Notes under the pieces: generated by a model
Databases searched by the model: none
Seen by the model: the letters and a program-made list of their open reading frames with translations, nothing else
Told to the model about the DNA's origin: nothing
Source: Candidatus Omnitrophota bacterium
GTDB lineage: Bacteria > Omnitrophota > Gorgyraeia > Gygaellales > JAHJCI01
Assembly: GCA_016783355.1 (NCBI GenBank)
Contig: JADHWR010000056.1
Location: 1 to 7,588 of the forward strand
DNA: 7,588 nt
Reading direction: 5' to 3'
Program-made: the position numbers and the translations under genes
Shown: positions 5,808 through 7,588 of the stretch, piece by piece
Layout: each line of letters opens with the position of its first letter
Position numbering within the stretch: the first letter of the stretch is position 1

Positions 5808-6554
5808 TTACTCCTTTGTTCTTAAAATCCTCTTGATCTTATTGTAAGTATGTATGTGCCCAATATCAAACCAGAGATCGCTAAATTTGTAACCATAAAC
5901 ACTTTCCTTCTTGCTCAACCAATTGATATAACTGCCCAGCGTATCGAAAGAATTATGCGGTCTTGCAAAGTAATCTTCTATTAATCGTAATTTTGCCTGC
6001 GGAAAATAGTATAAACACATTGCTACGAGGCTTGATTTTGGTCGTGCAGGTTTTTCGCAAAACTCAACCAGGCGGCTTCCCTGATCTAAGCGGGCTACGC
6101 CGTAATGACGCGCCTGTTCTTTATCTTTAATATCAAATAATCCAATGGAGGCAAAGGGGTATTTCCCTTTGGCAAAATGAATGAAATCTAGGAGGCTGCC
6201 TTCAAAAAAATTATCTCCGCCTAAAACTAAGAAATCATCAGTAAGACCTTCCTGACCAAAGACAAAATACATATCTCCAATTGCACCCAACCTATCTTCA
6301 GGACTTGCCGTCAAATCATTAATAATACGGATAGGGTATTTTATCTTATGGCTGTTCGCCCAAGCCTTGAACTGCTTAAAGAATCGGTTATTGGTAACGA
6401 CAATGATGTCGGAGACATTATCTAATTCCTCTATTTTATCTAAAAGATAGTCAATCACTGGCCTTTTCTTTAATTTAAGTAAAGGCTTAGGAGTTTTTCT
6501 TATGTGCGGATATAAACGCGTCCCATAACCAGCAGCAAGAATAAGTATTTTCAT
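5808..6554 (-). CDS. Sugar-phosphate nucleotidyltransferase (RfbA/GlmU-type fold)
   Basis: 248 residues, consistent with a single catalytic domain and no hexapeptide acyltransferase tail. The N-terminal signature is LILAAGYGTRLYPHIRKTPKPLL (4-26): glycine-rich nucleotide loop, catalytic Arg13 and PKPLL. GGDN (112-115) carries the probable metal ligand Asp114, EKP is at 167-169, and WFDIGHIHTYNKI (228-240) carries the second probable metal-binding Asp230. Such enzymes couple a sugar 1-phosphate to a nucleoside triphosphate, giving an NDP-sugar for polysaccharide or glycan synthesis. The exact sugar and nucleotide (dTTP, UTP or another) cannot be read from the sequence. It lies 15 bp after the phosphoglucose isomerase gene, consistent with use of hexose phosphates. 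No Shine-Dalgarno precedes the ATG at 6554, so translation may depend on the upstream gene. Confidence 0.88.
   Translation of the reverse strand: MKILILAAGYGTRLYPHIRKTPKPLLKLKKRPVIDYLLDKIEELDNVSDIIVVTNNRFFKQFKAWANSHKIKYPIRIINDLTASPEDRLGAIGDMYFVFGQEGLTDDFLVLGGDNFFEGSLLDFIHFAKGKYPFASIGLFDIKDKEQARHYGVARLDQGSRLVEFCEKPARPKSSLVAMCLYYFPQAKLRLIEDYFARPHNSFDTLGSYINWLSKKESVYGYKFSDLWFDIGHIHTYNKIKRILRTKE
5811..5817 (-). promoter_or_regulatory. metK ribosome site inside the upstream gene
   Basis: AAAGGAG is formed by the last sense codons (ACA AAG GAG) of the nucleotidyltransferase, followed at once by its TAA stop and then the metK ATG 4 bp later. This arrangement favours translational coupling. Confidence 0.75.
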
Positions 6555-6569
6555 AAGTTAATAGTTTTA

Positions 6570-7391
6570 TTAATTTCCCGAGGCCTTGACAAATACATCT
6601 CCGTATTCGTAATCTAGGGGGTGGTTAAGGAAATCTAAAACCTTAGGATTTTTACTTATCAAATTATAAACTGGACTATTCTTAATCAGGCCGAACCTTG
6701 TGATTTGTTTTGCTGGCCGCACGAACCGCAGATTAGCTACCTCTCTAAAAATAGGGTTCTTAATAATTTCTGCGCTAATTCTTAAAGACGGGGTAACCTG
6801 GGAATCACCCTCGGGAAGGACGACAAAATAAGCTGCACCCTCTGCACTCTTATATAATTCATAGCGAGAGGAAAAACTACTGCTTACCCAATTAGAGGTA
6901 ACTAGATAATCCGGTCCTGGATTTATCAGTATATGCCCAAAGCCGGGAGGAATAACGATCTTCTCTCCGGCAACCGCTTCCACAAAAATAACCTCTTCAA
7001 TAATGCGATGATCTTCTAAATTGGGGCGCTGCAAGAGACAAAAACATTGCCCGTGGACTACCTCATATAACTCTCCAAAATCCCCGGGATGATAATGCCC
7101 TGCGGTCTTCATAAACTCCTTGCCTAAACACACAGGCTTAATCACAGTAACATCGTAGCGTAGTTTATGCTTTTCTAAAATAGACACATCAGAAAATCGA
7201 TGCACATCTCTGTACATATAGTATAACTCTTCAGGCTCCTTGATATCTTTCTCTAATAAAACCTCTCTCATCTGGCCAATGATTCTAATCGCTGGCAAAG
7301 TGGATTTTAAATCTTGATCAAAGAAAAGTTCCTGCTTATTGATATCAAACTCCAAACCCAGCCCTGATTTTTCCTTTAAGTCGATAATCAC
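6570..7391 (-). CDS. Cupin-type glucose-6-phosphate isomerase (archaeal-type cPGI)
   Basis: Interconverts glucose 6-phosphate and fructose 6-phosphate; unrelated in fold to the common PGI. The cupin core shows HYHPGDFGELYEV, with metal ligands His103, His105 and Glu111 (numbered from a TTG at 7403), then VIPPGFGHILINPG with the fourth ligand His157. This matches the HxH...E...H pattern of the Pyrococcus-type metal-dependent enzyme. I chose GTG at 7391 because GAGG lies six bases upstream; an in-frame TTG at 7403 would add four residues. At 273 residues it is clearly longer than the about 190 of Pyrococcus PGI, with a C-terminal tail of about 75 residues of no recognised type. It heads the operon of nucleotidyltransferase, metK and ahcY. 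The family is mostly archaeal with scattered bacterial members, so ancient transfer is possible. Confidence 0.85.
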   Translation of the reverse strand: MIIDLKEKSGLGLEFDINKQELFFDQDLKSTLPAIRIIGQMREVLLEKDIKEPEELYYMYRDVHRFSDVSILEKHKLRYDVTVIKPVCLGKEFMKTAGHYHPGDFGELYEVVHGQCFCLLQRPNLEDHRIIEEVIFVEAVAGEKIVIPPGFGHILINPGPDYLVTSNWVSSSFSSRYELYKSAEGAAYFVVLPEGDSQVTPSLRISAEIIKNPIFREVANLRFVRPAKQITRFGLIKNSPVYNLISKNPKVLDFLNHPLDYEYGDVFVKASGN

Positions 7392-7397
7392 TACTAT

Positions 7398-7401
7398 CCT
7401 C
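7398..7401 (-). promoter_or_regulatory. Ribosome site that decides the isomerase start
   Basis: GAGG lies six bases before GTG at 7391. The alternative TTG at 7403 overlaps this site and has no good site of its own, which favours the GTG. Confidence 0.55.
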
Positions 7402-7429
7402 AATCGTAAATGTCCGCGAATTCTCTGTT

Positions 7430-7460
7430 ATTATCCGTGGTAATCGACGATGGAAAACAA
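7430..7460 (-). promoter_or_regulatory. Weak candidate promoter for the operon
   Basis: GATAAT (7430-7435) resembles a -10 box; TTGTTT (7455-7460) could be a -35 at a long 19-bp spacing. A start near 7423 would leave a leader of about 30 bases. The -35 match is poor, so confidence is low. Confidence 0.3.
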
Positions 7461-7462
7461 CC

Positions 7463-7480
7463 CCACGGGCATGCCCGTGG
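7463..7480. repeat. Perfect 18-bp palindrome upstream of the operon
   Basis: CCACGGGCATGCCCGTGG reads identically on both strands, GC-rich in an otherwise AT-rich region. It sits 2 bp upstream of the candidate -35. It could be an operator, part of a terminator for an upstream gene (though no T run follows closely), or a dispersed repeat. Confidence 0.8.
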
Positions 7481-7489
7481 TACCTTTAT

Positions 7490-7561
7490 TTATCCCGCCG
7501 ACAGCAATAGCTTCCCCCATCCAGTGACATCCCGCCGAGTGAGCTCTTTCTTCGCATTCAT
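7490..7561 (-). CDS. Possible 23-residue small ORF, doubtful
   Basis: An ATG at 7561, preceded by TTAGGA, opens a frame of 23 codons ending at TAA (7490-7492). The peptide starts MNAKKELTRRDVTGWGKL, basic with a small hydrophobic end. I recognise no family. The short length and nearby palindromes (7463-7480 and GGCC-TTTA-GGCC at 7567-7578) make a decayed or repeat-derived stretch just as likely. Confidence 0.15.
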   Translation of the reverse strand: MNAKKELTRRDVTGWGKLLLSAG

Positions 7562-7588
7562 CCTAAGGCCTTTAGGCCGTGGTCTTCT

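Noticed and set aside
5804..5830. SAM or SAH riboswitch before metK or ahcY
   Set aside because: The gaps are 4 and 18 bp, too short, and the upstream sequence is coding.

Overview
The window is a bacterial chromosomal segment of moderate to low GC in which every gene lies on the minus strand, so it is transcribed right to left. It holds a housekeeping primary sigma factor, both enzymes of SAM synthesis and SAH removal, a sugar-nucleotide nucleotidyltransferase, a cupin-type phosphoglucose isomerase, a PAS-domain sensor kinase and a valine tRNA locus. The mix of bacterial RpoD with an archaeal-type cupin isomerase, neither tRNA encoding its CCA end, and intergenic spaces packed with palindromes suggest an uncultivated candidate-phylum bacterium. 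Omnitrophota (OP3) is my best guess, made from protein style and repeat style only, not from a database match.

Right part (about 7400 down to 3380): four tightly packed genes, probably one operon in the order cupin phosphoglucose isomerase, sugar-phosphate nucleotidyltransferase, metK, ahcY. Gaps are 15, 4 and 18 bp, and the metK Shine-Dalgarno lies inside the last codons of the gene before it. The first two genes handle hexose phosphates and activated sugars. The last two make SAM and remove the SAH left by methyltransferases. A weak promoter candidate and a perfect 18-bp palindrome lie upstream of the operon.

Middle (3379 down to 3023): a 357-bp gap with no gene but at least six inverted repeats, several overlapping end to end, followed by rpoD (3022 to 1478) with a strong Shine-Dalgarno.

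Left part: the most unusual structure in the window. A complete, well-formed tRNA-Val(CAC) at 1155-1226 is enclosed by a perfect 15-bp inverted repeat. This 111-bp unit sits inside the anticodon loop of a second tRNA-Val-like gene (1092-1279), whose 5' half lies on one side and 3' half on the other. If the unit and a 2-bp duplication are removed, the outer gene also has a TTCACAT anticodon loop, the same as the inner tRNA. The outer copy has a one-base insertion in its T loop and looks decayed. The likeliest reading is a tiny tRNA-carrying palindromic element that landed in a tRNA of the same specificity. A two-PAS histidine kinase starts 66 bp downstream and runs off the left edge just after its phospho-acceptor histidine.
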